Positions 33,035 to 41,967 of a stretch of DNA of 64,000 nt are shown here, one piece after another. The notes under the pieces were generated by a model. It searched no databases and was not told the DNA's origin. It saw only the letters and a list, made by a program, of their open reading frames with translations. This DNA comes from Thalassovita sp. (GTDB taxonomy: Bacteria > Pseudomonadota > Alphaproteobacteria > Rhodobacterales > Rhodobacteraceae). The stretch is taken from positions 124,001 to 188,000 of the forward strand of contig JARGPB010000004.1 of the NCBI GenBank assembly GCA_029212905.1, in the 5' to 3' direction. Made by a program: the position numbers and the translations under genes. How positions within the stretch are numbered: position 1 is the stretch's first letter; each line of letters opens with the position of its first letter.

Positions 33035-34113
33035 GCCTGTGTAATTCCGCGCCACATCGCTCGGTTCTGGGGCTATTGGCGGTCGCTCTTGGCCGGGCCG
33101 CGTATGACGGGCTGTTCGATGACCTGGCCGCAAGCCCGCCAGAGCAACTGGCCGCAATTGCGAACCAAGGTCATGCCCAGACCATTCTGCACAGCGCTTT
33201 CGTGAAAATGCCCGCGCTGGAGGACGTCGTTCCGCTGGATTTGCGGATTTACTTTGCTGAAATGCAGCGCGCAAATTCGGAACGGAACGCGCAGGCCAAA
33301 GCGCAGCTGGCCGAAATTTCCGACATCCTTGCGCCGCACGGGATCTTGGTGGTCGCGCTAAAGGGCGCAGCGGATGTGCTGGACCCGCTACACCAAACGC
33401 CCGCACACCGCTATATCAGCGACTTGGACCTGCTGGTCCCCGCCGATCAGATTTCGGAAGCCGCCCGGTTGCTGCGCGACGCCAAAGGTCTGCCGGTCAC
33501 GCCAAAAAACATCGCGCCTGGCCCGCATCATCATTTGGCGCAAATCGTCCACCCGGATTTTATGTTCACCATCGAGCTGCATATCCGGCCCGGATCGGAT
33601 GCTGTGTCACAGGTTCTGAGCGCGAAATCCATGATCGAACGGTCCAAGGCAACCCATATTCCAGGCGTCCTGATCCCCTCAGTTGAGGACCGGCTCCTGC
33701 AGCATGTCCTGCACGGGATGGAACTGCGTCACGATACCGCCGCGCTGAACCTGCGACTGCTGTCTGATCACATGCGATATCTACAGATGACGCCTGATGC
33801 GACCCTGAAACAGGCTCTATCACGGCTGAATGACGTTGGCTTGGTGGCTTGGCTACAGGATCTTACGGCGCTGTCAAAGGCGATGGAGGGCATCCCCCCA
33901 GCCGCTGACAATTGGGCCGGGCAGGCGCTGGCTCGGTTTGGTATGCCGCAGGACGCGCGTATGGACGATACGGTGTTTTGGATCAAACGATATGTGAAGC
34001 GATTCATCCAAAACGGGGACTACCGCAAACAGGCCTTGCGCAAGATTCTGAGTCCGACAGCCTGGGCGGAATTCGTGCAATTCCATCGCGAACGCTTGGG
34101 TAGATTCAAATAA
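33001..34113 (+). CDS. Nucleotidyltransferase-family protein (NTP_transf_5 type)
   Basis: This 370-residue protein has the minimal nucleotidyltransferase signature of the NTP_transf_5 family: GILVVALKGAADVL followed by HRYISDLDLLVPADQ, with the metal-binding Asp pair at 141 and 143, and a later helical domain (LLQHVLHGMELRHDTAALN). Such proteins are found in capsule loci and next to HPr-kinase-like genes in some peptide clusters; the transferred group and target are not known in general. The start ATG 33001 lies inside the kinase gene, so translation is coupled. It is the last gene before the hairpin at 34117-34149. Confidence 0.8.
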   Translation: MSGIADNAPKLSLCNSAPHRSVLGLLAVALGRAAYDGLFDDLAASPPEQLAAIANQGHAQTILHSAFVKMPALEDVVPLDLRIYFAEMQRANSERNAQAKAQLAEISDILAPHGILVVALKGAADVLDPLHQTPAHRYISDLDLLVPADQISEAARLLRDAKGLPVTPKNIAPGPHHHLAQIVHPDFMFTIELHIRPGSDAVSQVLSAKSMIERSKATHIPGVLIPSVEDRLLQHVLHGMELRHDTAALNLRLLSDHMRYLQMTPDATLKQALSRLNDVGLVAWLQDLTALSKAMEGIPPAADNWAGQALARFGMPQDARMDDTVFWIKRYVKRFIQNGDYRKQALRKILSPTAWAEFVQFHRERLGRFK

Positions 34114-34116
34114 TGT

Positions 34117-34149
34117 GCGGAGAGGCCAGTGGACGATCGGCCTCTCCGC
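34117..34149 (+). terminator. Strong hairpin ending the peptide/kinase operon
   Basis: A perfect 11-bp stem (GCGGAGAGGCC / GGCCTCTCCGC) with an 11-base loop begins four bases after the nucleotidyltransferase stop. No long T-run follows, so it may act with Rho or as an RNA-end stabiliser. Confidence 0.7.
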
Positions 34150-34282
34150 TCCCCACGTGCTCCCTACTCACCACACGTGTAACTGGATTAGGTCCGGCCA
34201 TCCTGACTCGGTATATCTAACACTACCTCATACTCGGGCGTTCCCAAACCACCGAGTAATTAGAATACCACTCAAATGCGCA

Positions 34283-34306
34283 GCGCCCGCCACAATGGGC
34301 GGGCGC
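34283..34306 (-). terminator. GC-rich hairpin downstream of the DUF2853 gene
   Basis: A 9-bp stem GCGCCCGCC / GGCGGGCGC with a 6-base loop lies 24 bp past the DUF2853 stop in its direction of transcription. The T-rich tail is weak. Confidence 0.55.
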
Positions 34307-34329
34307 GATTGGAAAATCTGGTGGAAAAG

Positions 34330-34671
34330 TTAGCCGTAAACGGCTTCTTTGCCGAAATGCTTGGTCAGCATGTAATAGACCACCGCGCGGTACTTGTTCC
34401 GCTCAGAGCGGCCATAAGTTTCGACCACGGAATTGATCGCGGCCATCAGCTCGGGACCGTCGGCCAGACCCAACTTCTTGATCAAGAAGTTGTTCTTGAC
34501 GGTTTCCAGCTCGCTTTCTTGCGTTGCCGCAACGGTCGAGGCGTCATCGTTATAGATTGCGGGGCCGCAACCGATTGTGACCTTGGTCAACAGGTCCATA
34601 TCGGGGTTCATCCCGCATTTGTTTTTCAGATCGTCCGCGTATTTGGCGATCAGGTCATCGCGTTTACCCAT
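34330..34671 (-). CDS. DUF2853-family small protein
   Basis: This 113-residue soluble, charged protein matches DUF2853: KRDDLIAKYADDLKNKCGMN, LLTKVTIGCGPAIYNDDAST and YRAVVYYMLTKHFGKEAVYG. I start at ATG 34671, with GGGAG 7 bases upstream; the ATG at 34677 leaves almost no spacing. Its function is unknown. It stands alone between two terminator-like hairpins. Confidence 0.75.
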   Translation of the reverse strand: MGKRDDLIAKYADDLKNKCGMNPDMDLLTKVTIGCGPAIYNDDASTVAATQESELETVKNNFLIKKLGLADGPELMAAINSVVETYGRSERNKYRAVVYYMLTKHFGKEAVYG

Positions 34672-34848
34672 TATCATACTCCCATTCCGACGGCTATTGT
34701 GTGCCTTTTCTCTGAAACTCCGAAGGACGGAGTTGGGCAGAGCCTACTGTGAATTCAGCCATGAACAAGAATTTTCTCCGGGCATTCCGCATATCTGATC
34801 CTGGTTGGCAGAAAATTCCCCCCAATTTACGCGGGAAACGCGGAACAA

Positions 34849-34879
34849 AAACGCCCGCCCCAAGAAAGGGCGGGCGTTT
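34849..34879 (-). terminator. Rho-independent terminator of ahcY
   Basis: A 12-bp stem AAACGCCCGCCC / GGGCGGGCGTTT with a 7-base loop lies about 20 bp beyond the ahcY stop. On the minus strand it is followed by a T-rich run (TTTTTGTTCC, including stem bases). Confidence 0.85.
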
Positions 34880-34897
34880 GTTGGAATTCAGGCGAAA

Positions 34898-36289
34898 TCA
34901 GTAGCGGTAGTGTTCCGGCTTGAACGGGCCTTCGGGCGTGACACCGATATAATCGGCCTGCTCGGTCGAGAGCGTCGACAGTTTCACGCCGATCCGGTCC
35001 AGATGCAGCCGGGCGACTTTCTCGTCCAGGTGCTTGGGCAGGATATAGACTTGGTTGTCGTATTCGTCACCCTTGGTCCACAGTTCGATCTGCGCCAGTA
35101 CCTGGTTGGTAAAGCTGGCCGACATCACGAACGACGGGTGGCCGGTGGCGTTGCCCAGATTCAGCAGACGGCCTTCGGACAGCAGGATGATACGTGCCCC
35201 CGAGGGCATTTCGATCATATCCACCTGGTCCTTGATGTTGGTCCACTTGTGGTTTTTCAGGCTGGCAACCTGGATTTCGTTGTCAAAGTGGCCAATGTTG
35301 CCAACAATCGCCATGTCCTTCATCTCGCGCATGTGCTCGATGCGGATCACGTCTTTGTTGCCAGTCGTCGTGACGAAAATATCAGCCGAGGAAACGGCCT
35401 CTTCCAGCAGGACAACCTCGAACCCGTCCATCGCAGCCTGAAGCGCGCAAATGGGATCGACCTCGGTGACTTTGACGCGAGCGCCGGCACCTTGCAGCGA
35501 TGCGGCACACCCTTTGCCGACATCACCATAGCCACACACCACAGCGACCTTACCGGCCATCATGGTGTCCGTGGCGCGGCGGATGCCATCAACCAGTGAT
35601 TCCTTGCAGCCATATTTATTGTCGAATTTCGATTTGGTGACGCTGTCGTTCACATTGATCGCAGGGAACGGCAGTTGGCCTTTTTTGTGCAGGTCATACA
35701 GGCGGTGCACGCCGGTTGTGGTCTCTTCGGACACGCCTTGGATCGCATCGCGGGTCTTGGTGAACCAACCGGGGCTAGCGGCCATACGCTTCTTGATCTG
35801 GGCAAAGATCGCCTCTTCCTCTTCCGAGGTCGGCACTGCGATCAGATCGGTTTCGCCAGCTTCAACGCGGGCCCCCAGCAGGACATAAAGGGTCGCGTCG
35901 CCGCCATCGTCCAGGATCATATTTGCGCCATCAGGGAACAAGAACGAACGATCCAGATAGTCCCAGTGCTCTTCCAGTGTCTGGCCTTTGATCGCGAACA
36001 CCGGGGTGCCCCCCGCAGCAATCGCAGCCGCCGCGTGATCCTGCGTCGAGAAGATGTTGCACGACGCCCAGCGCACATCAGCACCCAGCGCGACCAGTGT
36101 TTCAATCAGAACTGCGGTCTGGATCGTCATGTGCAACGAGCCGACAATACGCGCGCCCTTCAGCGGCTGGCTGTCGCCGTATTCTTCGCGCAAGGCCATC
36201 AGCCCCGGCATTTCGGTTTCAGCGATGTCCAGTTCTTTGCGGCCGAACGCGGCCAGCGAGATGTCTTTTACGATATAGTCCGTGGCCAT
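34898..36289 (-). CDS. ahcY: S-adenosylhomocysteine hydrolase
   Basis: This 463-residue NAD-dependent cytosolic enzyme splits S-adenosylhomocysteine into adenosine and homocysteine, keeping methylation running. Visible motifs are GSLHMTIQTAVLIETL near residue 50, the substrate Lys/Asp region NVNDSVTKSKFDNKYG, the NAD-binding VVCGYGDVGKGCAASL and the C-terminal dimer tail LSTEQADYIGVTPEG followed by KPEHYRY. Start and length agree with the family. In Rhodobacter relatives ahcY lies close to the regA region; here about 8.6 kb separates it from regA. Confidence 0.96.
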   Translation of the reverse strand: MATDYIVKDISLAAFGRKELDIAETEMPGLMALREEYGDSQPLKGARIVGSLHMTIQTAVLIETLVALGADVRWASCNIFSTQDHAAAAIAAGGTPVFAIKGQTLEEHWDYLDRSFLFPDGANMILDDGGDATLYVLLGARVEAGETDLIAVPTSEEEEAIFAQIKKRMAASPGWFTKTRDAIQGVSEETTTGVHRLYDLHKKGQLPFPAINVNDSVTKSKFDNKYGCKESLVDGIRRATDTMMAGKVAVVCGYGDVGKGCAASLQGAGARVKVTEVDPICALQAAMDGFEVVLLEEAVSSADIFVTTTGNKDVIRIEHMREMKDMAIVGNIGHFDNEIQVASLKNHKWTNIKDQVDMIEMPSGARIILLSEGRLLNLGNATGHPSFVMSASFTNQVLAQIELWTKGDEYDNQVYILPKHLDEKVARLHLDRIGVKLSTLSTEQADYIGVTPEGPFKPEHYRY

Positions 36290-36364
36290 GGGTGGCTCCG
36301 TTCATGACAGGTCAATTGTCGGGGCACATAGCACTCGGGCCTTATTTCGGCAACTCGCAGAACT

Positions 36365-36386
36365 GTGACACTCCGCTCCAGTGTCG
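36365..36386 (-). other. Hairpin between the quinone-reductase gene and ahcY
   Basis: GACACT-CCGCTCC-AGTGTC (plus-strand view) forms a 6-bp stem with a 7-base loop, nested in a wider GTGAC/GTCAC pairing to about 36410. It lies in the 126 bp leader of ahcY. It may be a terminator for the upstream gene or a leader structure. It does not match the SAH riboswitch pattern that I know. Confidence 0.35.
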
Positions 36387-36415
36387 GCTGGAACGCAAAT
36401 ATTTGGTCACGAGGC

Positions 36416-37138
36416 CTAGCCCTTGCGGGCCCAGGCGCCCTCGGGCACCTCTTGCAGGGCCGTCAAGTAATCCTCGCTGCGGTCCGTTGGCAGTGACGCG
36501 AGCGCCAGATTGGCCTGCGCGAACTGCTCCAATAGGCGTTTTCTATCGGCGTCGTCCGTTCGGGGTACCCCGTAGGCAATAAAGGGTTCCGCTGTTTCAT
36601 AGCCCATATACGCGAGCAACAGGCGCCGGGTTGGCATAAGGATGTTTTCGATCGGACCATAAGAGCCCTCGTCAGAGAACCGTTGCGGGGTACCGCCTGT
36701 CGTGACGCTCAGCATCGCACGACGTCCTTTGAACAGGCCGGTATCAAAGCGACGGCCATCCACATATCCGAACCCATAGCTGAGCACGCGTTCCAGCCAC
36801 CCCTTGAGCATTGCAGGCGGGCTGCCCCACCAAAGCGGGAACTGGAGCACCAGAATATCGGCCGCGGCCACGCGCTCTTGCTCGCGTTGAATATCAGGCG
36901 CGAAAGCGCCCTTGCGCACGGCGTTGGCCTGCTCGACCTGGATATGGAACCGCGCCGGATCAGCGACGCTTGTCATATCATGGCGTCCAAGATCGGGGCG
37001 AAACCCGTCAGCGTATAGATCCGAGATCAGCACCGTGTGACCAGCGCCTGTCAAAGCGGACGAGGCAACATCAACCAGCCCATGATTGAAAGACGTCGGC
37101 TCGGGGTGTGCCAACACAAAGAGGATCGTTTTCGGCAT
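36416..37138 (-). CDS. NAD(P)H dehydrogenase (quinone)-type flavodoxin-fold protein
   Basis: This 240-residue flavodoxin-fold oxidoreductase resembles the NQO1/KefF/MdaB group. It shows the N-terminal FMN loop LFVLAHPEPTSFNHGL, VLQFPLWWGSPPAMLKGWLE (the usual PLWW/Y motif) and GRRAMLSVTTGGTPQRFSDE. It probably reduces quinones or similar acceptors with two electrons. It sits between ahcY and the TRAP cluster on the same strand, 12 bp after the large permease coding start region in transcription order, so linkage to either neighbour is uncertain. Confidence 0.82.
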   Translation of the reverse strand: MPKTILFVLAHPEPTSFNHGLVDVASSALTGAGHTVLISDLYADGFRPDLGRHDMTSVADPARFHIQVEQANAVRKGAFAPDIQREQERVAAADILVLQFPLWWGSPPAMLKGWLERVLSYGFGYVDGRRFDTGLFKGRRAMLSVTTGGTPQRFSDEGSYGPIENILMPTRRLLLAYMGYETAEPFIAYGVPRTDDADRKRLLEQFAQANLALASLPTDRSEDYLTALQEVPEGAWARKG

Positions 37139-37150
37139 TTCTGGTCGTCC

Positions 37151-38422
37151 TCAGAACAAGTTTTTAGGAAGGAATAGGGTCAAAGAGGGGATCAGCGCGC
37201 ATAGTGCCAGCACCAACAGGCAGATACCGACCAAGGGCAATGCCTGCCGGATCACGCGAGTTACGGGCTCGCCTGATATGGCGGCCCCGATAAACAACAA
37301 GATCCCGACCGGCGGCGTCGCCATTCCGATCACCACGTTCAACACAACCACAGTGCCAAACTGCACCGGATCCATGCCGATCAGGACCTGGAACTTCATC
37401 AGGATGGGCATCGTCAAGATCAGGATCGAGATCGGCTCGAGGAACATACCCAGGATCAGCAGAAAGATATTCAGCAGCAGCAGGATCAGATAGGGCTCTT
37501 CCGTGATGCTGAGCATCAGGTTTGCAATCTGCGTTGGGACTTGCTCCAACGTAAAAACAAATGACACGATGCTGGCCATCGACGTGATGAACAGAATAGA
37601 GGCCGAAACCAGCGATGTTGCAATCAGGGCATTCCACACTCGGCTCAGCGTGAGGTCACGGTAGATGAACCCAATGATCAGAGCATACCCAACTGCAACC
37701 GCTGCGGCCTCGGTTGGGGTAAAGATGCCACCCTTGATCCCAATCAGGATGATCGCGGGCAACAACAACGCGGGCAAAGTACGGCGCGTTGCCAGCAGCC
37801 GGTCCTTGAGTTCCATCTTGGTCGTCGTGGGGAACCCATCCCGTTTGGCGCGCCGCGAGGCGTAGATCAGCAACCCGACCGCCAGCGCAATGCCGGGAAA
37901 AACACCGGCCAGAAACAGCTGACCGATCGACGTCCCAGACAACACCCCATAGATGATCATAGTAATCGACGGAGGAATGATCGGCCCCATGACCGAACTG
38001 ACAGCAATCAGCGCAGCGGCATAGGCCGGCGGCATGCCTTGTTTGGACATGGTTGGAATCAGGATCGACCCCAGCGCCGAAGCCTCGGCCGTGGCGCTGC
38101 CTGAAATCCCGGCAAAGAACCCCGAGGACAGGATAGAAACAGAGGACAATCCCCCCGTCCGGTGTCCGACCATCGCACGCGCAAAGGTGACAATGCGATC
38201 CGTCACACCGCCAACATTCATCAACGTGCCCGCCAGCAGAAACAACGGGATGGTCAACAGAACGAACTGATCCACGCCCGCCATCATCCGTTGCGGCAGC
38301 ATCAGGACCATTGATCCATTGCCGGAAAGATACAAAAATGCGGTCCCCGCAATCCCCAGCGCCAGCGCGATCGGCACCCCGCTTGCCAGGAAAAGCGCAA
38401 ATATCGTAAAAAAGCTGCCCAT
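37151..38422 (-). CDS. TRAP transporter large permease (DctM type), second system
   Basis: This 423-residue polytopic protein is of the DctM family: LLTIPLFLLAGTLMNVGGVT, IPPSITMIIYGVLSGTSIGQ, GMFLEPISILILTMPILMKF and MATPPVGILLFIGAAISGE. It starts with an ATG that overlaps the small-permease stop by one base (TGATG). It is the last transporter gene in the order P-Q-M. It shares only family-level similarity with the DctM at 18132-19412, so the two systems are not a recent duplication. Confidence 0.9.
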   Translation of the reverse strand: MGSFFTIFALFLASGVPIALALGIAGTAFLYLSGNGSMVLMLPQRMMAGVDQFVLLTIPLFLLAGTLMNVGGVTDRIVTFARAMVGHRTGGLSSVSILSSGFFAGISGSATAEASALGSILIPTMSKQGMPPAYAAALIAVSSVMGPIIPPSITMIIYGVLSGTSIGQLFLAGVFPGIALAVGLLIYASRRAKRDGFPTTTKMELKDRLLATRRTLPALLLPAIILIGIKGGIFTPTEAAAVAVGYALIIGFIYRDLTLSRVWNALIATSLVSASILFITSMASIVSFVFTLEQVPTQIANLMLSITEEPYLILLLLNIFLLILGMFLEPISILILTMPILMKFQVLIGMDPVQFGTVVVLNVVIGMATPPVGILLFIGAAISGEPVTRVIRQALPLVGICLLVLALCALIPSLTLFLPKNLF

Positions 38423-39045
38423 CAGTTTTGCCTGTCGTCCGAGATTTCAATTGAAGAATTTGGGTCGCCAGGTGTCTTTTCCGACTCCAGGACATCAGGC
38501 CTGAAAGTGATAATAAGATCCGCAACCACATGCAGCGCCAGCATCGTCATCCCGACCGAGACCGAGATGTAAACATAGCCGATAGACAGGCCCAGAGGCC
38601 GGCCGAACAGGCTCTCCCAGATGAAATCGACCGCCGGAATGGTCTGCCGATCAAACCGGGACGCATAATCCGCACCCGTCCACGCCATCAGCGCCAGAAA
38701 GGCCAGGATCGGCACCGCGATCACCGCGCGCACAATCCAGTTGTTACGTTTTGACAGAGCGTTCGACAGGAAATCCAACTGAACAAATTCGCCTTGGCTG
38801 TAGGCCAGGCCCAGCACCAAAAAGGTCTGCCAGATCAGCAGATACCGGCACAGCTCTTCGGCCCAAATCAAGGAGCCGCCCAGCACATACCGCGCAAAGA
38901 CCTGAGCGATCATCACGCCGACGATGATCGCCATCGACACTCCTGCCAGGAAGCGCACAGATTTCAGATAGGCCCCGGCTATGACAAGCAACGGACGTGG
39001 GAACAAAGAGTTTTCCATGGGAAACCGATCGTTTTGGCCCGGCAC
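38422..39045 (-). CDS. TRAP transporter small permease (DctQ type), second system
   Basis: This DctQ-like protein of about 200 residues has four membrane helices (VSMAIIVGVMIAQVFARYVL, LIWQTFLVLGLAYSQGEFVQ and two more) and the QLDFLSNALSKR loop. The ORF begins at GTG 39045; ATG 39018 is an equally possible start, and neither has a clear ribosome site. It lies 24 bp after the binding-protein stop when the GTG is used. Confidence 0.82.
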   Translation of the reverse strand: MPGQNDRFPMENSLFPRPLLVIAGAYLKSVRFLAGVSMAIIVGVMIAQVFARYVLGGSLIWAEELCRYLLIWQTFLVLGLAYSQGEFVQLDFLSNALSKRNNWIVRAVIAVPILAFLALMAWTGADYASRFDRQTIPAVDFIWESLFGRPLGLSIGYVYISVSVGMTMLALHVVADLIITFRPDVLESEKTPGDPNSSIEISDDRQN

Positions 39046-39069
39046 GTCATCCGCGCCGGGCCGTGATTA

Positions 39070-40068
39070 TCAAGCAGTGCTGTTCGCCGCAGCGATGAAC
39101 TCAGCGATAAGCGGGTGCTTTTGGCCCCATGTATCGTTCACCGAGGTGACCTTAGCCCGCATCTCATCAATATCCTGGATCTCGCGGATCTCGACGCCCT
39201 TTTGCTTCAGAGCCTCGCGGCCATCGTGGTCCTGTTTCTTGGCGTAGGCCATCGTCGCGCTGATCGAGCGGCGCCCCGCCTCGGTGACAGCGGCCTTTTC
39301 CTCGTCAGACAGGGTACCCCAGAAACGTTCGGACATGACCGAATTGATATGCCAGGGATAGTGCCCTGTCAGAGTGAAGTTTTTGCCGACTTCCCACAGG
39401 TTTTCGCCCAACATCGAGGAAACGTTGATCTCCACCGCATCAATGACGCCTGTTTCCAGCGCACCGTAGATTTCACCATACGGCAGACCAACCGGGGCGG
39501 TGCCCAGTGCCTCCCAGATTGCCTTGTGCAGGGGGACAGGCACGATACGCGTCTTCAGACCCGCCAGATCAGACAACTGCTCGACCGGTTTCTTGACCGA
39601 CAAGAAATGCCGACGCCCGCCATCAATGGTGGCCAAACCAACCAGACCAGCAGGACGCAGATCGTCCAGCATCTTTTGTGCCACAGGGCCCAAAGCCAGC
39701 TCTTTGAAATGATCGTAGTCCCGCACCAGGAACGGCAATTGCCATGCATCCAGCGGCGCGCGCCCAGTCACAAGAGGAAGCAGAACCCCAGACACGGTAC
39801 ACATTTCCAGCGTCCCGGCGACGGTCGATTCCAGGTTCTGCTTGTCGTTTCCCAGCTGACGGTTCGGGAAAACCTGAACGTTGAACGCCCCAGGCAACAG
39901 ATCGTCCAGCGCCTCGACAAAGCTGGTGGCCAGGATGTGCCCTGGATGCACTTCGTTCGCGGCGTGTGCGATGCGAATTCGTTTGCTCCCGGCGCGGGCT
40001 ACATGTGGGACCGACAGGGCCAATCCGGCCGCTGCGCTCGTCTGCAAAAGCTTTCTTCTGCTAAGCAT
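39070..40068 (-). CDS. TRAP transporter substrate-binding protein (DctP type), Tat-exported
   Basis: This 332-residue periplasmic binding protein starts with a twin-arginine signal (LSRRKLLQTSAAAGLALSV, cleavage near ARAG). The DctP family regions are clear: ANEVHPGHILATSFVEALDD, LSDLAGLKTRIVPVPLHKAI with the ligand Arg, and GLPYGEIYGALETGVIDAVE. The start ATG 40068 follows AGGAGA. It is the first transporter gene after the DUF6282 hydrolase gene. The ligand is unknown but should be a carboxylate. Confidence 0.88.
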   Translation of the reverse strand: MLSRRKLLQTSAAAGLALSVPHVARAGSKRIRIAHAANEVHPGHILATSFVEALDDLLPGAFNVQVFPNRQLGNDKQNLESTVAGTLEMCTVSGVLLPLVTGRAPLDAWQLPFLVRDYDHFKELALGPVAQKMLDDLRPAGLVGLATIDGGRRHFLSVKKPVEQLSDLAGLKTRIVPVPLHKAIWEALGTAPVGLPYGEIYGALETGVIDAVEINVSSMLGENLWEVGKNFTLTGHYPWHINSVMSERFWGTLSDEEKAAVTEAGRRSISATMAYAKKQDHDGREALKQKGVEIREIQDIDEMRAKVTSVNDTWGQKHPLIAEFIAAANSTA

Positions 40069-40130
40069 GGTTGTTCTCCTCCAACTGATGGTCGCAAGTT
40101 TCTGCGTTTGATGCCCATTTGGGCTGGTTG

Positions 40131-41042
40131 TTAAGTCAGGTTCAGCATCCCGGCGGCATTGGTCGAGATGAGCTTCTTGATGTCTGCGCGGCTGACTTGC
40201 ATGTCGAGCAACATCGAAACGATCTGTTGGAATCCGACGATAGGACGGGGCGACCCCATCAGCCCAAGATCAGAAGACAGGATCGTATTGTCGACACCAG
40301 CAACATCAATCATGTGCTGCAAATGGTCAGAATCAAAAGTCTTGGCCTTGCCTTCGATGAACATGCAGATCGAATGCTCCATGACGGCCCCCAGTTCGAC
40401 CATCGCGCGGATATCGTCATCCGAAGCGTTGACGACATAGGTCGGATGATTGACCAACATCTTTTTCACGCCGCGTGATTTTGCCTCTTCGAAAATCTGG
40501 ATCAGTTCGCTCGCGGGCAGGTGCCCCCCCGCAAGGATGATGTCTGCCCCAGCGATAATATCCAGAACTTTTTTGACATCGTCGGTAACGTTGCCATTCG
40601 CATCCAGCCCGGACAATGGAATCGGATCCATCATTTTCATCGCGGTTTTGGGAAAGGACGCAGCAGCGCCCGAGGTCTGATCAATGTGGTTTTTAGCCGA
40701 AAGGGTCGGCAGCCAGACGATTTTACCGCCAAGCGCGGCTGCGTGTTCAACGGCATAAGGATTGATCCCACCGCTCGCGTTGTTCAGCGCAATCCCCGAG
40801 AAAAGCTGCACTCCGGTATCGGGCACCAATTTTTCCAGCATCACCGAATGGGCAACACCCAGATAGAAGTGATCCTTGTACAGAACGGCCCGGAAACCAG
40901 CTTTGGCGGCATCTAGCATTGCTTCGTGGTGATCCAAAATCCGCGGCATCGCGGCGGGGCCGGAATGGCAATGCAGATCAATCGCGCCCTTCAGAAGCTC
41001 GGCAACCTCAGCGCTGCGGTCATTTGATGTCATGTCTTCCAT
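40131..41042 (-). CDS. DUF6282-family amidohydrolase-like TIM-barrel protein
   Basis: This 303-residue protein shows the metal-site start of amidohydrolase-like barrels (IDLHCHSGPAAMPRILDH) and later conserved acidic and His positions (ADIILAGGHLPASELIQIF, LVNHPTYVVNASDDDI, NTILSSDLGLMGSPRPIVG). This matches DUF6282 of the metal-dependent hydrolase superfamily. The start ATG 41042 has AAGGAG 8 bases upstream. The reaction is unknown. It is embedded between the TRAP genes and a cupin gene, so a hydrolytic step on the imported compound is likely (inference). Confidence 0.75.
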   Translation of the reverse strand: MEDMTSNDRSAEVAELLKGAIDLHCHSGPAAMPRILDHHEAMLDAAKAGFRAVLYKDHFYLGVAHSVMLEKLVPDTGVQLFSGIALNNASGGINPYAVEHAAALGGKIVWLPTLSAKNHIDQTSGAAASFPKTAMKMMDPIPLSGLDANGNVTDDVKKVLDIIAGADIILAGGHLPASELIQIFEEAKSRGVKKMLVNHPTYVVNASDDDIRAMVELGAVMEHSICMFIEGKAKTFDSDHLQHMIDVAGVDNTILSSDLGLMGSPRPIVGFQQIVSMLLDMQVSRADIKKLISTNAAGMLNLT

Positions 41043-41066
41043 TGAATAATCTCCTTCAGAGTGCGC

Positions 41067-41963
41067 TTAGGTCGGCATGGGGTAATCATCTGCGTTCAGA
41101 ACCCATCCGGGCTCGTCCGAGAAATCTCGGCGCGGCGGGCTGAAAATATCGAACAGGTGGTTCTCATCGCCGCCTATCGCGCGGGTTGTGTGAATGACAG
41201 GCGGGGGAATCACCAAGGCCGAGGGTGACTCCATCTCGACCGTCAGATCGTCCTTCCAATCGGCCATGTCCGTGGTCCAGGGCCAACGCAGGTAGTGCGT
41301 GAACTTTCCGCGCACCGCCAACGACACCTGTTCAAAATCATCATGATAGTGAGGTGACATCTTGGTGGAGTCTCTGGGCCCCGGCATCGGATCCAGTACA
41401 TTCACCATCATTGTGGTGCATCGGAAAATCCGACCAAACCGACCGTCCTGCTTTGGAACATCCAAGGAATACGACCGGATTTTCCACCCGTTTACGGGCT
41501 CGGGCCAGGGTGTAAATTCGGGGATATGGCTGCGCGGCACATCATACGCCGCGGCATTTGACGCGCCCTGAACCACATCTTTGGACTGGGTCGAGATCAG
41601 CCGAACAAAGCTGCCGCCTGTGGGTAGGGTAACGGTGCTGTCCCCCGGCGGGATGAACACGATGGAATGGCCGGGCACCTCCGCGCTCGATCCGTTCCAC
41701 TCGATCCGTGCACCGGCCGCTGGCAAAAGGACGGCGTATTCATCGCATTGGTCTGCCCTGGCAAAGCTGGCGCCAGGGGCGGCCTCGGTCCAGATCACAA
41801 CGATATTTTGCGCCCTCAAAGACCAGCTTTGGCCGGTTGCGTCATCAACCTGAGGAGGGGAGCTGTAGAAATGCCCCTCTTGCGCGATGGCGACCAGCCC
41901 ATTCTCTGACAGGGCAGATTTCGCCGGAGCAAGTGCGGCACGTGGATCTGACTTGTCATACAT
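41067..41963 (-). CDS. Double-cupin protein of unknown activity
   Basis: This 298-residue protein has two cupin-like halves. The N-terminal one (DQCDEYAVLLPAAGARIEWN, PGHSIVFIPPGDSTVTL) lacks the usual His pair. The C-terminal one keeps a metal site: KMSPHYHDDFEQVSLAVRG and IPPPVIHTTRAIGG. Isomerase, decarboxylase or dioxygenase activity are all known for such folds, and nothing in the sequence decides between them. It is 5 bp before the HpaI-type gene's end and 24 bp from the DUF6282 gene, in one operon. Confidence 0.68.
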   Translation of the reverse strand: MYDKSDPRAALAPAKSALSENGLVAIAQEGHFYSSPPQVDDATGQSWSLRAQNIVVIWTEAAPGASFARADQCDEYAVLLPAAGARIEWNGSSAEVPGHSIVFIPPGDSTVTLPTGGSFVRLISTQSKDVVQGASNAAAYDVPRSHIPEFTPWPEPVNGWKIRSYSLDVPKQDGRFGRIFRCTTMMVNVLDPMPGPRDSTKMSPHYHDDFEQVSLAVRGKFTHYLRWPWTTDMADWKDDLTVEMESPSALVIPPPVIHTTRAIGGDENHLFDIFSPPRRDFSDEPGWVLNADDYPMPT

Positions 41964-41967
41964 AGTC

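Noticed and set aside
31202..34113. PQQ biosynthesis or lasso-peptide cluster
   Set aside because: The PqqD-like domain alone suggested PQQ, but the peptides lack the Glu-x3-Tyr core of PqqA and no radical SAM gene is present. For lasso peptides no asparagine-synthetase-like cyclase or leader protease is seen.
36290..36415. SAH riboswitch upstream of ahcY
   Set aside because: There is a hairpin in the leader, but the conserved SAH aptamer bases that I know are not present.
18132..40068. The two TRAP systems as a recent duplication
   Set aside because: The large permeases and binding proteins share only family-level motifs, and one binding protein uses a Sec leader while the other uses Tat.
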